NCBI GenBank assembly: GCA_035406685.1
Contig: DAONLM010000021.1
Span: 1 to 23,658, forward strand
Origin: DAONLM01 sp035406685
GTDB taxonomy: Bacteria; Spirochaetota; GWE2-31-10; MWDO01
Length of the DNA stretch: 23,658 nt
Reading direction: 5' to 3'
Shown: piece by piece, positions 6,967 through 15,750 of the stretch
Layout: each line of letters starts with the position of its first letter
Numbering within the stretch: the stretch's first letter is position 1
The notes under the pieces: model-generated
What the model was told of the DNA's origin: nothing
The model's database searches: none
The model's input: the letters and a program-made list of their open reading frames with translations, nothing else
Position numbers and translations under genes: made by a program

Positions 6967-9087
6967 TTATACTCCTACTCTCTCTTTCTCCTCAATTGAT
7001 ATCTGTCCAAATAGCACTACCTCAACATCTGGTACGATCTCCCTTGTTGATATAACAGAGATATGTCTGTTAATATGATAACATATCTCAAACATTGCTC
7101 TTCTTATCGGCGGCTGAGTCAAAATTAAGGGGGCATATCCACTATTAAACATTTCAGTCACCTTATTCTTAATTGCAATCTGAATAGAATGAAGAACATC
7201 TGGCTTTAATCTTATAACAGGGGTACCATCTTTTTCAAACTCAATATTCTTATATATCTCATTCTCTATCTTTGGATTAACCCTTAACACATGTATCTTT
7301 TTAGAAATATCAGCAAATTTATTAGAAATAACCCTCTTTAAAGCAATTCTTACATATTCAACAAGTTCTGCAACTGGTGTTTGAGGAGAATATTCTGTCA
7401 ATGTCTCAAAGATTGTAATAAGATCTCTTATTGAAACCCCCTCTTTCAATAATTGTTGTAGTATCTTCTGAATAGTTGCCTTTGAATAATCCTTTAAAAC
7501 ATCATCTATTAATGTTTGATTTTCACTCTTTATATTTTCTATTAATTGGTTTGTCTCCTCTCTTCCGAGTATCTCATGGGAATGACTCTTCAAAAGTTCC
7601 TGAATATGAGTTGAAATGATTGTTGTTGCATCAACAACTGTAAACCCTAAACTTTCGGCCTTATCCCTATCACTGTTCTTTATCCATAATGCTGGCATAC
7701 CAAATGCCGGCTCTGTTGTCTTTTCACCTTCGAGTAAATCATAATTTTCTCCCATTGCCATAAGATATCCAATTTTTATTTCGCCTCTTCCAATCTCCTG
7801 ACCTCTTAATTTAAAACAGTATTCATTTGATTGAAGTTTCATACTATCCTGAATTCTTATTGGTGGGACAATTAAACCTAAATCCAATGCTAATGTCTTT
7901 CTTACTCCAGTAATAGCATCGAGTAGTTCTCCACCACTCTTCTTATCAACTAATGGTATCAATTCAAAACCTATATTTAATGCCAATGGATCTACTTTTA
8001 ATAACTGAGTAACATTTTCTGGACCCTTTTGTTCCATTTTTTCCTCTTTCTTGATCTTTTTCTCTTCCATTGACTTTTTTTCTGCCTTCTGCAATGAATA
8101 TGCGGCAAAAGCCATACCAGATGCAAGAAGTAACAAGGTAATATGAGGAAACCCAGGTAAAGCAGCAAGCACTGTCAGTGCACCTGCACCAATATAAAAT
8201 ACCTTATATTGAGCAGAAACCTGTTTCCACAAGGCACCACCTATTGCATCTTTTGATTGTGATCTTGTTACAATAAGACCTGTTGCTGTGCTTATCAAAA
8301 GAGATGGTATCTGGCTAACAAGCCCATCCCCAACTGTTAATGGAATATAATTTTGCAATGCTATATTAAAATCTTCTCCTCTAACAAGCATTCCGACAGT
8401 AAAACCACCAATAATATTTACAAGAGTAATTATTATACTCATTATAACATCGCCCTGAACAAATTTAGAGGCACCATCCATATTACCATAAAAACTCGAC
8501 TCTTCCTGTAATTCGAGTCTTCTTCTAACAGCCTCAGCCTCATCTATTACACCATTCTGCAAATCCATATCAATAGCCATATACTTATTTGGCATAGAAT
8601 CAAGAGAAAATCTTGCAGCAACTTCTGCTACTCTTGTCGAACCTCTTGTTATTACTATAAATTGCACTAAGGTCAAAATAGCAAATATTATTATTCCTAT
8701 TACCATACCAGAGGCATCGGTTGTCCCTACAACAAACTGACCAAATGCCCTAACCATTTTACCTTCAAAATTAACTCCCTGTGAAAGGATAAGCCTTGTT
8801 GAGCTAACATTCACAGCAAGCCTGAATATTGTTGTCGCAAGTAAAACAGATGGAAATATAGAAAATTCAACAGCAGACTTTAAATAGGAAACAGTAACAA
8901 TTATTAATACCCCACTTAAAATACTTAATGCCATTAAAAAATCAAGGACAAATGCTGGCATAGGAATAATAAGCATTAAGACTGTCACAACTATAAAAAC
9001 AGCAAAGACCATTGTTGGATCTTTTGCAGCACTCTTTAAATCAAATCTAAAATTAAATCCTCTTTTACTCTCTTTACTATCACTCAT
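6967..9087 (-). CDS. flhA: FlhA, flagellar type III export gate protein
   Basis: Integral membrane component of the flagellar secretion gate, 706 aa, normal for the family. The first half (about 27-330) is hydrophobic with about eight membrane segments and the FHIPEP-family stretch around RLAVNVSSTRLILSQG. The cytoplasmic loop with FSLDSMPNKYMAIDMDLQNG is also typical. After a Lys/Glu-rich linker (about 335-360) the soluble C-terminal domain docks export substrates and chaperones; it contains GYLMAMGENYDLLEGEKTTE and the family-typical LTQPPIRRAMFEICY. GAGGTGA precedes ATG by seven bases. It lies between flhB and flhF, matching the spirochaete order, and works with FlhB, FliP, FliQ and FliR. 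Confidence 0.97.
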   Translation of the reverse strand: MSDSKESKRGFNFRFDLKSAAKDPTMVFAVFIVVTVLMLIIPMPAFVLDFLMALSILSGVLIIVTVSYLKSAVEFSIFPSVLLATTIFRLAVNVSSTRLILSQGVNFEGKMVRAFGQFVVGTTDASGMVIGIIIFAILTLVQFIVITRGSTRVAEVAARFSLDSMPNKYMAIDMDLQNGVIDEAEAVRRRLELQEESSFYGNMDGASKFVQGDVIMSIIITLVNIIGGFTVGMLVRGEDFNIALQNYIPLTVGDGLVSQIPSLLISTATGLIVTRSQSKDAIGGALWKQVSAQYKVFYIGAGALTVLAALPGFPHITLLLLASGMAFAAYSLQKAEKKSMEEKKIKKEEKMEQKGPENVTQLLKVDPLALNIGFELIPLVDKKSGGELLDAITGVRKTLALDLGLIVPPIRIQDSMKLQSNEYCFKLRGQEIGRGEIKIGYLMAMGENYDLLEGEKTTEPAFGMPALWIKNSDRDKAESLGFTVVDATTIISTHIQELLKSHSHEILGREETNQLIENIKSENQTLIDDVLKDYSKATIQKILQQLLKEGVSIRDLITIFETLTEYSPQTPVAELVEYVRIALKRVISNKFADISKKIHVLRVNPKIENEIYKNIEFEKDGTPVIRLKPDVLHSIQIAIKNKVTEMFNSGYAPLILTQPPIRRAMFEICYHINRHISVISTREIVPDVEVVLFGQISIEEKERVGV

Positions 9088-9120
9088 AATTTATCACCTC
9101 TATGAATTACAATATATTCC

Positions 9121-10281
9121 TTAGCTAAAAACTTTTCTTGACTCTTTATACTGTATAGCAAATTTATATGCAGTTATAACGAGCCCATACATCTCAACAG
9201 GTATAATCTCATTCAATTCAACCTCATTGTATAATGTTCTTGCGAGCATAACATTTTCATACATATATATATCATTTTCTCTTGCAACCTCTTTAATTTT
9301 TTGAGCAAATTTATCCTTCCCCTTTGCAACAACCCGAGGAGCATTTTCAAGAGATGGATTATATCTCAATGCAACTGCATAGTGAGTAGGGTTTGTAACA
9401 ACAACATCTGCCTTTGGTACCTCTTCAAGCATCTTCTTTTGAGATAAAAGATTATTATACATCTGCCTTAATCTCTGTTTTACATGCGGATCACCATACA
9501 TCTCTTTATATTCCTCTTTTACCTCCTGTTTCTTCATCTTTAACTCTTCTTCATATTTCCATCTTGTATAAAGTATATCAAGAATAGAAAAAACTACAAG
9601 AACAAGGCTTGCTCTTATTACAAGATCAAAAGATAAAGATGCAAGAAAAAGAGTAGAATTTAAAACAGATTCCATAAAAATAGTATTCTTTATCTCTTCA
9701 ATCTTTCCAATAATTGTAATTGCTGTTATAATGGCAATTATTACTACTTTTATTAAAGATTTAAAGAGACTAAAAGCCCCATTTATGGAAAAAACCTGAT
9801 TCTTAAAAAATTTAAATATATTTGGACTTATCTTTTTTAAATTTGGCTTTATTACCTTTGGAGTAAACTTAAATCCTATCTGTAAATAATTAGAAAGTAT
9901 TGCAACTATAAAAGCAGTTATTCCAATTGGTAAAAATATCTTTGCTAAGGGAATTAATAAAAGATCATAATAGATCTTTTGATCAGTTAAATTAAAAGTA
10001 AATATATTTGAAATTGTATATTTTGTAGTATCATATAGTATTTTGAAATAGTAAGAGCCTAAAAAATATAATACTAAAAAACAAAAAAGAGTTATCAATG
10101 ATGATGGGAGTTCTTTTGATAACGGGACCTTACCCTCTTCTTCCCTTGCCTTTTTCTTTTTATGCTCTGTTGCCTTTTCTGTTCTTCCTTCATCTTCTGC
10201 AGAGGCAAATCTCTGTAAATCAAAATCAAACTCTATATTCTCTAATATCTCAAAATAGGAGGATAAAAACTCATCAAACAT
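9121..10281 (-). CDS. flhB: FlhB, export gate and substrate-specificity switch
   Basis: Membrane export protein that self-cleaves to switch from hook to filament export, 386 aa. It has an N-terminal extension before the usual DLQRF and EGRTEKATEHKKKKAREE stretch (21-48), then about four membrane helices (61-240). The cytoplasmic domain carries the autocleavage motif NPTH (297-300) in VVTNPTHYAVALRYN. The start codon overlaps the end of fliR by eight bases, so the two are translationally coupled. FliK, encoded at the other end of this block, is the expected partner that triggers the switch. Confidence 0.97.
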   Translation of the reverse strand: MFDEFLSSYFEILENIEFDFDLQRFASAEDEGRTEKATEHKKKKAREEEGKVPLSKELPSSLITLFCFLVLYFLGSYYFKILYDTTKYTISNIFTFNLTDQKIYYDLLLIPLAKIFLPIGITAFIVAILSNYLQIGFKFTPKVIKPNLKKISPNIFKFFKNQVFSINGAFSLFKSLIKVVIIAIITAITIIGKIEEIKNTIFMESVLNSTLFLASLSFDLVIRASLVLVVFSILDILYTRWKYEEELKMKKQEVKEEYKEMYGDPHVKQRLRQMYNNLLSQKKMLEEVPKADVVVTNPTHYAVALRYNPSLENAPRVVAKGKDKFAQKIKEVARENDIYMYENVMLARTLYNEVELNEIIPVEMYGLVITAYKFAIQYKESRKVFS

Positions 10282-11056
10282 TCTTTACCCCCTTCATCAT
10301 AAGAAAGATCGATTTAAATATCTCATCAAAATAGTTTACTACAAATTCAACAAAAAGAGGCAAAGTAACAAGCAATATAACAAAAGATATAAAAATAGAA
10401 ACTGGAAATCCAACCATCAATAAGTTCATTTGAGGGGCTGCTTTTGCAAGTAATCCCATGCTTATTGATACTAATAAAAGTGTAGCAACAATTGGAAATG
10501 AAATTCTTAATGCTATTGAAAAACTCTCTATAAAAAAAGAAAATATAGTATAAGGTGAATTAAATAGATCTATTTTTAATAAATTTGAAAAAGTGACAAA
10601 CTGATAAGAGTAATATAATTCCTGAATTATTAAAAGAGGACCTCTTAAAGCAAGAAATACAAGTATTGCGATTATATAAAGATACTGACCTATTAAAGGG
10701 ATGCTTATCTGACTCATTGGATCAAAAACTTCGCTTGCTCCAAAACCCATCTGCACTGTAAAATACTGACCTGCAAGTTGAAATACAGAAAAGGATATTG
10801 TTATACATATGCCAATTGTCGCACCTATAATAGCCTCCCCTATTGCAACCATTGCATATCCAATAAAATTTTGCGGAAAATCCGGGATATATGAATAAAC
10901 AATAGGAAATATAACCGCTGTTATAAAAAAAGTGAGCCCTAACCTCGCCTGATTTGGAATACTATCTGACTCATAAAAACTTGCTGTAAACATTAATCCA
11001 GTAAGTCGAGAAAATACAAGCATAAATTTCTGAAAATTTAAAACAAAGTATTCCAA
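10274..11056 (-). CDS. fliR: FliR, flagellar export gate membrane protein
   Basis: Polytopic membrane protein of the FliP-FliQ-FliR core, 260 aa, with about six hydrophobic segments. Recognisable features are GLMFTASFYESDSIPNQARL (20-39) and MGFGASEVFDPMSQISIP (about 102-119), matching the family core. The start is TTG at 11056, four bases after GGGAGG; no ATG lies in a suitable position. Its end overlaps flhB. Confidence 0.96.
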   Translation of the reverse strand: MEYFVLNFQKFMLVFSRLTGLMFTASFYESDSIPNQARLGLTFFITAVIFPIVYSYIPDFPQNFIGYAMVAIGEAIIGATIGICITISFSVFQLAGQYFTVQMGFGASEVFDPMSQISIPLIGQYLYIIAILVFLALRGPLLIIQELYYSYQFVTFSNLLKIDLFNSPYTIFSFFIESFSIALRISFPIVATLLLVSISMGLLAKAAPQMNLLMVGFPVSIFISFVILLVTLPLFVEFVVNYFDEIFKSIFLMMKGVKNV

Positions 11057-11076
11057 TGTTCCTCCCTTTTTTTATA

Positions 11077-11355
11077 TCAAGGCACCGGGATTGCCATATC
11101 CGGTATCATATCAAAAATCTGAATTGTAAAATTGATTAAACTACCAGCTATCCATGAACCAAAAATAACAATAGTTATAATTATTGCTAAAATTTTTGGG
11201 ACAAATGTCAGTGTCTGCTCCTGAATAGATGTTGTCGCCTGCAAAATAGAGATAATCAATCCAACAAGCATACCTATTCCAAGAATTGGCAATGATATAA
11301 GAGTTGATAACCTCATTGTCTCTATCATTAATTCCTTGATAAATTCTGTATCCAT
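11077..11355 (-). CDS. fliQ: FliQ, flagellar export gate membrane protein
   Basis: Small export-gate subunit, 92 aa, with two membrane helices (about 15-38 and 52-76). The loop ISILQATTSIQEQTLTFVPK is the strongest family signature. GGGG lies shortly before ATG 11355. It sits between fliP and fliR, as in nearly all flagellar operons. Confidence 0.97.
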   Translation of the reverse strand: MDTEFIKELMIETMRLSTLISLPILGIGMLVGLIISILQATTSIQEQTLTFVPKILAIIITIVIFGSWIAGSLINFTIQIFDMIPDMAIPVP

Positions 11356-11368
11356 AATCTACCCCTTT

Positions 11369-12154
11369 TTAACCAAAACTTCTGAATAATTCATAGGCAA
11401 GTAATTGCCAACCATCTACAAGAACAAAAAGAATAATTTTAAAAGGTAGGGATATCATTACTGGTGGTAACATTATCATACCCATTGCCATAAGTGTTGA
11501 TGCGATCACCATATCTATTATCAAAAACGGGATAAATAGTAAGACCCCTATTCTAAATGCAACTGTAAGCTCATTTACTACGAATGCTGGTATTAAAACA
11601 TAAGTTGGTACATCTTTATATGTATTTGGTGGCGGAAGTCTTCTTAAATTCATCATAAAACCAATATACTTTGGATCTGTCTGCCTGAACATAAAATCTC
11701 TCAATGGATTTATAGACTTTTCGTAAAACTGATCTATTGTAAGTCTTTTTTCTTTTGGCACACTCTCTGGATTAAAAAATGGCACTAAAGCTTCATTATA
11801 AATTTTTTCAAAGGTTGGAAACATTATAAAAAATGTAAGAAAAAGAGATAATCCAAATATAACCTGATTTGGGGGCATCTGTTGAAGAGACAAAGCCTTT
11901 TTTACAAAATCAAAAACAATTGCTATTCTTAAAAAGGCAGTCATAAGAACAATTATTGATGGAGCAAGAGTCAGTATTGATAACAAAAAAAGAATCTGTA
12001 AAGAGAGCGCAATTTCCTGAGGAGTTTTTGCTTCATTCACATTTATATTTACCTGAGGTATTGGTATTCTTACTGGATTGGTCTGTTGTGCATAAATCCC
12101 AATTATAGAAAATAAAAATATAAAAAAAGATATTAATAGAATTTTTTTTCTCAT
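11369..12154 (-). CDS. fliP: FliP, flagellar export gate membrane protein
   Basis: Core subunit of the export gate, 261 aa. A signal peptide (1 to about 22, ending IGIYA before QQ) is expected for FliP. The PSIIVLMTAFLRIAIVFDFV helix and the AFVVNELTVAFRIGVLLFIP and MGMIMLPPVMISLPFKI stretches are diagnostic. GGGGAGGGG directly precedes ATG 12154. It forms a pentamer with FliR and FliQ, and FliO, encoded just upstream, assists that assembly. Confidence 0.97.
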   Translation of the reverse strand: MRKKILLISFFIFLFSIIGIYAQQTNPVRIPIPQVNINVNEAKTPQEIALSLQILFLLSILTLAPSIIVLMTAFLRIAIVFDFVKKALSLQQMPPNQVIFGLSLFLTFFIMFPTFEKIYNEALVPFFNPESVPKEKRLTIDQFYEKSINPLRDFMFRQTDPKYIGFMMNLRRLPPPNTYKDVPTYVLIPAFVVNELTVAFRIGVLLFIPFLIIDMVIASTLMAMGMIMLPPVMISLPFKIILFVLVDGWQLLAYELFRSFG

Positions 12155-12203
12155 TCCCCTCCCCCATTCTTAATTTAAAAAAACAATAAATCTCTAAAAT
12201 TGT

Positions 12204-12830
12204 TTATTCATCATTATTATTAAGCCTCTCCCTCTGCTTTTTTAAAAAATCAATTGAGTCTGATTCATAATCAAATTCTTTTTTAGGCGATTTCTTTTTA
12301 AAAAAATCTGATATTATATCTCTAAAAGAATGGCCGTCTTCACTCTTTCTCTGATTCAAATAAATTTCATATCTCTCAATCTCTTTTGGATCAGTTATTT
12401 CTCCTAATAAATTTATATTTTCATTGGTAATTCCCAGTATCAAATATTTACCACCAACAAATACAACCTGTACCCATTTTCCTGGTCCTAATGAATGACT
12501 TACGATGACTGTTGCTCCTTCGCTTGTATCATCTTTTATTTTTAAAGATTTTTTTAAGAATATAAATAAGCCATAAATGATTCCTAATACAACCGCAAGA
12601 ACTAAAATTATTCTAATATAGGCAAAATAATCTATCTTTATCTTTTTATTATCTTTATCAGAAGAGAGATTTGATCTTTTCTCCATCTCTGATTTAACAT
12701 CTTTAAAATAATTCTCTTCTGAATATTTTTTATCAGAAGTATTATCCTTTAGAGAAGATGCGTCATCTTTTGAAAAAAGAAAAGAATTACAAATAATTAA
12801 AATTAAGAGTATAATGTTTAATCTTTTAAT
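12204..12830 (-). CDS. fliO: FliO/FliZ, export-gate assembly protein, probable ATT start
   Basis: Membrane protein that helps build the FliP/FliQ/FliR gate. Taken from the first ATG (12686) it would be 160 aa, but the frame is open 48 codons further. There an ATT (12828-12830) follows GGGAGGGG, with five bases between GGAGG and ATT, the same spacing as in whiG. The added residues begin (M)KRLNIILLILIICNSFLFS, a clear signal peptide, and FliO/FliZ proteins of spirochaetes and Bacillus have one. This gives 208 aa: signal peptide (1-20), charged stretch, membrane helix (about 72-92), then the FliO domain with VSHSLGPGKWVQVVFVGGKYLILG. No ATG, GTG or TTG lies in frame between the fliY stop and this ATT. 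The fliY stop (TAG 12870-12872) is in the same frame, so readthrough is an alternative; a sequencing error (ATG read as ATT) is another. Confidence 0.85.
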   Translation of the reverse strand: MKRLNIILLILIICNSFLFSKDDASSLKDNTSDKKYSEENYFKDVKSEMEKRSNLSSDKDNKKIKIDYFAYIRIILVLAVVLGIIYGLFIFLKKSLKIKDDTSEGATVIVSHSLGPGKWVQVVFVGGKYLILGITNENINLLGEITDPKEIERYEIYLNQRKSEDGHSFRDIISDFFKKKSPKKEFDYESDSIDFLKKQRERLNNNDE

Positions 12831-12833
12831 ATT

Positions 12834-12841
12834 CCCCTCCC
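12834..12841 (-). promoter_or_regulatory. Strong ribosome binding site for fliO
   Basis: GGGAGGGG on the minus strand is among the best Shine-Dalgarno sequences in the window. The only in-frame candidate start within reach is ATT 12830, three bases after its last G; the first ATG is about 150 bases away. It therefore decides the fliO start. Confidence 0.75.
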
Positions 12842-12869
12842 AAAAAATATTTTTATCAAGAAAAATAAT

Positions 12870-14054
12870 CTATTTTATTCTATCCTTTGGATCAACTATT
12901 TCTGTTACTCTTACACCAAAACTTTCATCAATAACAACAACCTCACCTCTTGCAATAAGCCTACCATTTACAAGAATATCCACTGGCTCACCAGCAAGTT
13001 TATCAAGTTCAATAACAGTTCCTTCACCCATCCCCAGTATCTCTTTAATAGGCTTTCTCGTTCTGCCGAGTTCAACTGTTAACTCCATATTAACATCCAT
13101 CAGGAGGTTAATATTATTGCCCGGCACATCAGTTGGTTGATTACCAAAAGAAGAAAACTGCACAGTTTGAAATTGAGTATTCTGCATACCCATCATTTGA
13201 TTTGGCATACCCATATTAGGCATGCCCATATTAGGCATACCCATCATTTGATTTGGCATGCCCATATTAGGCATACCCATCATTTGATTTGGCATACCCA
13301 TATTAGGCATACCCATCATTTGATTTGGCATACCCATATTCTGCTGTTGATTCATCATTTTTGTATTATTACCACCGGCCATGTTAGAAACTGGCATTAT
13401 AGAAGAAATAATCTCTTTTATGACATTCAATCCAAATATCTCTATCAATTGAGAAAGAGGCTTACCTTCAATATTAAAATCATAAATCACCTTTACATAA
13501 TTTTCATTTGCTTTTAAAGAGAGATTATTTTTACTCTTAATCTCCACTTTGGGTGGAGATGTTCTTAATTCCTTCTTTGATTTTGTCCCTATTGTATTTG
13601 AAGAATTACCACAAATAACATTCATTGCCTCACTAACAGCACCCAATGTCATCTCTGTTAACTCAACACTTTCCTGACCTACCATCAATCCAGCAATAGC
13701 CTTTGATACTTCCAGATCGAGTAGATAAGAATGTTGCCCAATCGCACCACTCTCATAATCCATCACAATTTCTACTATCTGTGGATCGAGTTGATTGATA
13801 ATATTACTACCAGAAATAACTTCTACCTTTGGATTAGAAATAGCAACTGTTCTTCCCAATAAGGCACCCAATGCCCCACCCATATTACCAGAAGCAGAAT
13901 TAACAAGATCAATAAATGTATTTATATCATTCTGACTTAATAAAGAAGATAAACTCTCTCCCCCACCTAAATCAAAACCACCACTGGATAAACTATCTTC
14001 ACCTTCATTTAATAAAGCATCAATCTCATCTTGTGATAAAGCACCATCACCCAT
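12870..14054 (-). CDS. fliY: FliY/FliN, C-ring switch protein with Met-rich linker
   Basis: Flagellar switch component, 394 aa. The start LSQDEIDALL (6-15) matches the CheY-P-binding peptide shared with FliM. Residues about 40-220 form a CheC/FliM-like middle domain with ELTEMTLGAVSEAMNVICGN (131-150) and TSPPKVEI. Residues 240-292 are tandem MGMPNQMMGMPN repeats. The SpoA (FliN) domain fills 313-390: DVNMELTVELGRTRKPIKEI, DKLAGEPVDILVNGRLIARGE. FliN domains fused to a CheC-like part are called FliY. Whether it keeps CheY-P phosphatase activity cannot be read here; the usual CheC E-x2-N pattern is only partly visible. Its ATG is one base from the fliM stop, after GGAGGAG. Confidence 0.93.
   Translation of the reverse strand: MGDGALSQDEIDALLNEGEDSLSSGGFDLGGGESLSSLLSQNDINTFIDLVNSASGNMGGALGALLGRTVAISNPKVEVISGSNIINQLDPQIVEIVMDYESGAIGQHSYLLDLEVSKAIAGLMVGQESVELTEMTLGAVSEAMNVICGNSSNTIGTKSKKELRTSPPKVEIKSKNNLSLKANENYVKVIYDFNIEGKPLSQLIEIFGLNVIKEIISSIMPVSNMAGGNNTKMMNQQQNMGMPNQMMGMPNMGMPNQMMGMPNMGMPNQMMGMPNMGMPNMGMPNQMMGMQNTQFQTVQFSSFGNQPTDVPGNNINLLMDVNMELTVELGRTRKPIKEILGMGEGTVIELDKLAGEPVDILVNGRLIARGEVVVIDESFGVRVTEIVDPKDRIK
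13179..13337 (-). repeat. 36-bp tandem repeats encoding MGMPNQMMGMPN in fliY
   Basis: Residues 240-292 are four copies of the 12-residue unit MGMPNQMMGMPN (last copy ends GMQN), with an extra five-residue MGMPN before the last. The DNA copies differ only at scattered bases (for example gcatgccc and gcataccc), so they are recent or kept alike by recombination. They lie in the linker between the CheC-like and FliN domains. Copy number may vary between strains. Confidence 0.9.
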
Positions 14055-14055
14055 A

Positions 14056-15078
14056 TTATTCTCCTCCTTCTAATTCTTCAAACTCTTGTATATCTCTTGA
14101 ACCAAGAACCTTAACAATTTGAACAGCCATCTTTTTGCCAACTGTTCCAGGTCTTGCTTCAAATTTAGGTTTATTACCTATTTTTACAACAAAATTATCT
14201 TTTACTCTAACATTATCGAGTTTAATACAATCATTTACCCTTAACGCAAGCACATCTCTTATCTTTATATCAATTTTTCCTATCTCAACAACAAGCTCAA
14301 CAATAACACTCTCTAATCGATCTTTAATAATAGCAAGATTCTCTGTCGTTGTCCCTTTTCTAACACTCGAATACCAGTATTGTCCCGACAACTTGGAAAT
14401 AACTGGCTCTATTGTTATATAAGGTATACAAAAGTTAGTCATCCCTTCTACTTCGCCTATCTTTGTCTCAAGTGTTACAAGAACAATCATATCAGATGGT
14501 GGGACAATCTGAGCAAATTGAGGATTTACCTCAATTCTCCCGAGTCTTGGCCTTAAATCAATTACATTAGACCATGCCTCTCTTAAATTACCAAGTATTC
14601 TAACTATTACCCCTTCTATTACTGCCTGCTCAATTTCTGACAACTCACGATTTAGTTTATTACCACTTTCACCTTTCCCACCAAATAGTTTTTCAATTAT
14701 GGCAAATGTTATTGAAGGATCCATCTCTAACACAGCATTACCTTTTAAAGGTTCCATATCAACTACAGCAAGAGTGGTTGGATTAGGGATTGATCTAATA
14801 AACTCCTCATAAGTAAGCTGATCAACAGAAGCAACATGAACATGAGCTAATGCTCTTAACTGAGCAGAAAGCCCTGTTGTAGTGAGTCTTGCAAATGTCT
14901 CATGTATCATTGAGATCGTTCTTATTTGGTCTTTTGAAAATTTATCTGGTCTCTTAAAATCGTAAATCTTTATCTTTCGCTGATCTGTGGTCTTATTCAT
15001 CTCATCAGCATCAACTTCACCAGTAGAAATCGCTGTTAATAATTGATCAATCTCATCCTGTGATAATACTTCTGTCAT
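14056..15078 (-). CDS. fliM: FliM, C-ring switch protein
   Basis: Flagellar motor switch protein, 340 aa, usual length. The N-terminal CheY-P-binding segment is LSQDEIDQLL (5-14). The CheC-like middle domain starts near RTISMIHETFARLTTTGLSA and includes MDPSITFAIIEKLFGGKGE. The C-terminal SpoA domain (about 255-330) contains EIGKIDIKIRDVLALRVNDC and ends GSRDIQEFEELEGGE. AAGAAGGG lies just before ATG 15078. It binds CheY-P to reverse rotation and sits next to fliY, its partner in the ring. A 101-base gap with a perfect palindrome separates it from fliL. Confidence 0.97.
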   Translation of the reverse strand: MTEVLSQDEIDQLLTAISTGEVDADEMNKTTDQRKIKIYDFKRPDKFSKDQIRTISMIHETFARLTTTGLSAQLRALAHVHVASVDQLTYEEFIRSIPNPTTLAVVDMEPLKGNAVLEMDPSITFAIIEKLFGGKGESGNKLNRELSEIEQAVIEGVIVRILGNLREAWSNVIDLRPRLGRIEVNPQFAQIVPPSDMIVLVTLETKIGEVEGMTNFCIPYITIEPVISKLSGQYWYSSVRKGTTTENLAIIKDRLESVIVELVVEIGKIDIKIRDVLALRVNDCIKLDNVRVKDNFVVKIGNKPKFEARPGTVGKKMAVQIVKVLGSRDIQEFEELEGGE

Positions 15079-15122
15079 AATTGCCCTTCTTAATCCCTAA
15101 AAATATTCTTAAAATAAAATAC

Positions 15123-15146
15123 TTTATAATTAAATTTAATTATAAA
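15123..15146. promoter_or_regulatory. 24-bp perfect AT palindrome between fliL and fliM
   Basis: The dyad TTTATAATTAAA and its complement is centred between 15134 and 15135, all A/T. It could be a regulator site or a weak RNA hairpin ahead of fliM. No U-tract follows, so it is not a terminator. In DNA this AT-rich a chance palindrome is possible, though 12 perfect pairs is long. Confidence 0.35.
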
Positions 15147-15179
15147 ATCCTATTAATTCAAGATTTTTCTTTAAAAAAA

Positions 15180-15728
15180 TTACATTAAAGTATATTCAAG
15201 AAAAAATATCTTTTCAACCTTTCCCTCATTTAAGATCCTGTTAATCTGTTTTAAAAGATCTTCCTCCAATCTATCAAGAGCATGCTCATCCTGAAAATAA
15301 TCTGATTTTAACCTTGAAAGATGCTTAATTATAATATCTCTTATCTCTGGGATAACCTGAGTCAGCTCCTGTTGAACTTTTTTATCTTTAGCCTTATAAC
15401 CTAAGGAGAGTTTTAACTGAATCATTCTACCATCTATAAGTTGTTGTCTAAAAGGATCGTCTATCTTAAGATATTCAAGATGAATTCTTTTTTCTCTTTT
15501 AGGAACGTCTGTATCTGGAGAAGTAGCACCACCTGAAGGAATAGCACATCTTGTCATTATTAAAACTGTCAAAACTGATATAATAATTACACCAATGCCA
15601 GCTGCTACCAATGAAAGAATTTTTACAAGAAATGGACTTAGAAAAGCACCTTTTTTTTGCGGTTGAGCCGCCCCCTCTTGCTCCTCTTCTTCCTCAATAG
15701 TATTAATATTTTTCTTATTGTCTGCCAT
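15180..15728 (-). CDS. fliL: FliL, stator-associated flagellar protein
   Basis: Single-pass inner-membrane protein that supports the stator, 182 aa. An acidic N-terminal cytoplasmic part is followed by one membrane helix (about 34-55, ILSLVAAGIGVIIISVLTVL). The periplasmic domain contains LEYLKIDDPFRQQL and the closing EKIFFLEYTLM, which matches the family's C-terminus. GGAGGGG lies upstream of ATG 15728, just after a good internal promoter. It is placed between motB and fliM, as in other spirochaetes, where FliL influences flagellar orientation and motility. Confidence 0.93.
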   Translation of the reverse strand: MADNKKNINTIEEEEEQEGAAQPQKKGAFLSPFLVKILSLVAAGIGVIIISVLTVLIMTRCAIPSGGATSPDTDVPKREKRIHLEYLKIDDPFRQQLIDGRMIQLKLSLGYKAKDKKVQQELTQVIPEIRDIIIKHLSRLKSDYFQDEHALDRLEEDLLKQINRILNEGKVEKIFFLEYTLM

Positions 15729-15750
15729 TTTTTTTCCCCTCCAAATTTAA

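Noticed and set aside
13137..13517. Plus-strand frame with repeated His/Ile/Arg-rich units
   Set aside because: It is the antisense reading of the fliY Met-rich repeats and has no ribosome site of its own.
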